Positions 62,277 through 64,000 of a stretch of 64,000 nt of DNA are shown piece after piece. This DNA is from Longispora albida DSM 44784 (lineage in GTDB: Bacteria > Actinomycetota > Actinomycetes > Mycobacteriales > Micromonosporaceae). Every line of letters starts with the position of its first letter. Position 1 is the stretch's first letter. The stretch covers positions 213,097-277,096 of the forward strand of contig NZ_KB903838.1 of NCBI RefSeq assembly GCF_000379825.1, read 5' to 3'. The notes under the pieces were generated by a model, which saw only the letters and a program-made list of their open reading frames with translations, ran no database searches and was not told the DNA's origin. Position numbers and translations under genes: made by a program.

Positions 62277-62630
62277 TCACCCCTCGGTGATCTCCCGGAC
62301 CTCACACGTGACCGTCCAGTGCGCCTCGTGGCACTCCAGGAACCGCCGCGCCCACTCCAGCGCCTCAGCCTTGTCCTTGCACTGAGAGATGGAGTAGCCG
62401 CCGATCACTTCCTTGCTCTCGGCGAACGGCCCGTCGGTGTACGACAGCTTGCCGTCCTCCCACGTCACCCGGGTGGCCTGCGCGCTCGGGGTGAGACCAG
62501 CCGTGTCGAGCATGACCCCGGCCTTCGTGATCTCCTCGAACAGCGCACCCATCTTCTCCCCGAACTCAGGGCCGTGCCCCTCAGCGGGCTCCTTCTCCGA
62601 CAACCGGACCAGGGTCAGAAAACGCGGCAT
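62277..62630 (-). CDS. YCII/DGPF-domain protein (ECF42 partner)
   Basis: A 117-residue protein with AGGAG before its ATG (62630). It contains YTDGPFAESKEVIGGYSI, the DGPF signature of the YCII-related family (DUF1330/YCII fold, ferredoxin-like). The N-terminus (RFLTLVRLSEKEPAEG) and C-terminus (EALEWARRFLECHEAHWTVT) also fit. DGPF proteins are the conserved neighbours and usually the targets of ECF42 sigma factors; their reaction is unknown. It lies first in the operon with ECF42 and the epimerase. Confidence 0.92.
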   Translation of the reverse strand: MPRFLTLVRLSEKEPAEGHGPEFGEKMGALFEEITKAGVMLDTAGLTPSAQATRVTWEDGKLSYTDGPFAESKEVIGGYSISQCKDKAEALEWARRFLECHEAHWTVTCEVREITEG

Positions 62631-62650
62631 GACGACTCCTCAGCGAGCAG

Positions 62651-62673
62651 GAGGCGGGGCCAGCCCCCGCCTC
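62651..62673 (-). terminator. Terminator after the DUF1992 gene
   Basis: GAGGCGGGG (62651-62659) and CCCCGCCTC (62665-62673), a nine-bp perfect stem with a five-base loop, lie about 100 bases beyond the minus-strand DUF1992 stop and just before the YCII ribosome site. Confidence 0.5.
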
Positions 62674-62774
62674 TCACACCCTCACGTCGAACGGCACCAG
62701 GCCAGATCGACACCCCAGGCCAAGAGTCTCCGGGAAAACTTCTTGATCTTGTACCTGTGCCGGCCCGGCCCACC

Positions 62775-63158
62775 TCACGACCTGGCTGAACGCCAAGCGC
62801 GGACGGCCTCGTCCTCGTCGATCGTCCTGATGACCACCGAGGGCCCGTCCATCAGCCCGCGCTGGGCCCGCACGATCTTCTCGTTCAACGCGGCCACAGC
62901 CAGCCGTACCTGCTGCTCGGTCTTCTTCTTCGCCAGCGCGGCCGCGAACTCCTCGACCTCTTTGCGGAGCATGAGCGTGGCGGGGCCGGCGAAGCTCAGG
63001 TTCTCCCGCCGCAGCAGATCCTTGAGCCACCAGTCCTCGCCGAGCGGACGGCCGGCGTCAGGCAGCGGCTTACCCGCCCCAGGCAGGTTGTCGAACTCCC
63101 CGCGCTCCTGAGCCTCACGGATCTGACGGTCAATGCGGGACTCGTACCAGTGCGCCAC
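62775..63158 (-). CDS. DUF1992 (DnaJ-like subfamily C member 28) domain protein
   Basis: A 127-residue protein starting at a GTG with GGGAGG six bases upstream. It shows the DUF1992 pattern throughout: ESRIDRQIREAQERGEFDNL then PGAGKPL, DWWLKDLLRRENLSF, PATLMLRKEVEEF and VAALNEKIVRAQRG. The family is widespread in actinobacteria and related to the C-terminal region of animal DNAJC28; its biochemical role is unknown. A short inverted repeat AGACTG-AATC-CAGTCT (63176-63191) just upstream overlaps the likely promoter (TAGATA on minus). It is a single-gene unit next to the rRNA operon. Confidence 0.92.
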   Translation of the reverse strand: MAHWYESRIDRQIREAQERGEFDNLPGAGKPLPDAGRPLGEDWWLKDLLRRENLSFAGPATLMLRKEVEEFAAALAKKKTEQQVRLAVAALNEKIVRAQRGLMDGPSVVIRTIDEDEAVRAWRSARS

Positions 63159-63178
63159 GTCTGCCTCCCGTATCTAGA

Positions 63179-63891
63179 CTGAATCCAGTCTATGGCTCCC
63201 GGCGCCCCGCCAGCCGCTGCCCACCCTGCGCACGGGGACACGCTCGTCACGGAGAGTCCCGTCAAAGACGCGAACAGCGACCCACCGTGCACTCGCCTGC
63301 GGCCAGCACTGTGGACAACCCGAACACCAACACTGGCCCCGCACCTGCTCAAGGGACACAAGCCATCGTCGAATGTGGATAGGGCGAGCCTCCCGCTGGC
63401 CTAACCCGACCCCCGATTTGACCCCGCCGGGGCCCTAGCGTAAATTTCTCTCTGTCAGCGGGGAACGCGACAAACCGGAAAGAAAGACACCGGGGCGGCG
63501 CGGATCACGAAGACACCGGGCGAGGCCGATTTGGTTCGGCGTGAACGACCGGGTAGTGTGGTCGAGCGACAAGGCGATGGACACCGCTTAGGGCGGCAGG
63601 ACAGCTTGTCAGTCTCGAATGCCAGAGCGGTGCGGATCACTGGTGATGCCGGTGAGGGTCGCGGAACTGATCTGGTAGGTTGTTTGAACAGCCCCCGAAG
63701 AGATCCGGGTGATACCGGGTTCCTGAAGGTGTGTGTTTGTTCTTTGAGAACTCAACAGGGTGTCTGAAAGTTAGTGCCAAGTTATTGATACCCCGGCCCT
63801 GGCATTGTTCAGGGCGGGATTCCTTTGGTGATACGGACAATGGCAACACATTTTAGTGATGTCAGCGGTCTGATCGCCGGGTATTGAATTC
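63179..63891 (+). promoter_or_regulatory. rRNA operon promoter and leader region
   Basis: The 713 bases before 16S hold no gene but at least two good promoters. P1 is TTGACC (63418-63423), 17 bases, TAAATT (63441-63446). P2 is TTGGTT (63531-63536), 17 bases, TAGTGT (63554-63559). A third TAGGTT box at 63676-63681 has a weak -35. The leader has GTTCT-TTG-AGAAC (63739-63751), part of the BoxA-like antitermination region common in actinobacterial rrn leaders. Confidence 0.75.
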
Positions 63892-64000
63892 TTATTGGAG
63901 AGTTTGATCCTGGCTCAGGACGAACGCTGGCGGCGTGCTTAACACATGCAAGTCGAGCGGAAAGGCCTTTCGGGGTACTCGAGCGGCGAACGGGTGAGTA
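63892..64000 (+). rRNA. 16S ribosomal RNA, 5' end (partial)
   Basis: The sequence from TTATTGGAGAGTTTGATCCT through GGCTCAGGACGAACGCTGGC and the CGAGCGGCGAACGGGTGAGTA region is the universal 5' end of bacterial 16S rRNA. The start is placed by alignment to the E. coli mature end. The GAAAGGCC-TTTCGGGGTACTC helix is typical of Micromonosporaceae. The gene continues past the window. Confidence 0.98.

Overview
The window comes from a high-GC, mycelial-type actinobacterium. The last 109 bases are the 5' end of a 16S rRNA gene. Its early positions, together with SARP, ECF42, MocR and LamG/Rhs genes, are most like Micromonosporaceae. Coding regions are strongly GC-rich at third positions. About half the window is very large secreted proteins. 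The rest mixes a natural-product locus, decayed genes and ordinary chromosomal genes running up to an rRNA operon.

Region 1 (1-13.2 kb, minus then plus): an Rhs polymorphic-toxin system. A partial candidate immunity gene lies downstream of an Rhs gene that carries a Hint domain and a papain-like C-terminal tip. The Rhs gene is split by a one-base frameshift. It diverges from a 1,779-residue secreted LamG/FG-GAP/ricin-like protein. Region 2 (13.2-22.5 kb): a SARP-NB-ARC-TPR regulator facing a small secreted protein across 11-bp direct repeats, a secreted FG-GAP repeat protein, a secreted glycoside hydrolase with a PA14 domain, and an alpha/beta-hydrolase that has lost its catalytic Ser and His, followed by gene debris.

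Region 3 (22.4-29 kb): a compact class II lanthipeptide locus. It holds lanA (mersacidin/lichenicidin-type leader, four-Cys core), lanM, a divergent ATPase/permease pair, and a DrrAB-type ATPase/permease pair converging on it. No C39-peptidase LanT is visible. Region 4 (29-33 kb): a membrane protein, a decayed leucine-rich-repeat gene, a methyltransferase, small proteins and a decayed NADAR gene.

Region 5 (33-49 kb): the second and apparently intact Rhs toxin with an overlapping candidate immunity gene, then two divergent LamG paralogues. The Rhs gene and both LamG genes share one promoter form, TTGACA-N17-RATGCTG, which suggests they are expressed together. This recurring Rhs plus LamG layout is the largest unexplained system in the window.

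Region 6 (49-64 kb): IS5-type transposase debris, SDR/MarR and MocR/MFS divergent pairs with visible operators, tRNA-Pro(GGG), the nfeD-slipin operon, lon with a HAIR-like HspR site and a MITE-like repeat touching its stop codon, a YCII-ECF42-epimerase operon, a DUF1992 gene, and the rrn promoter/leader region. All function calls rest on reading motifs by eye; no database search was run.
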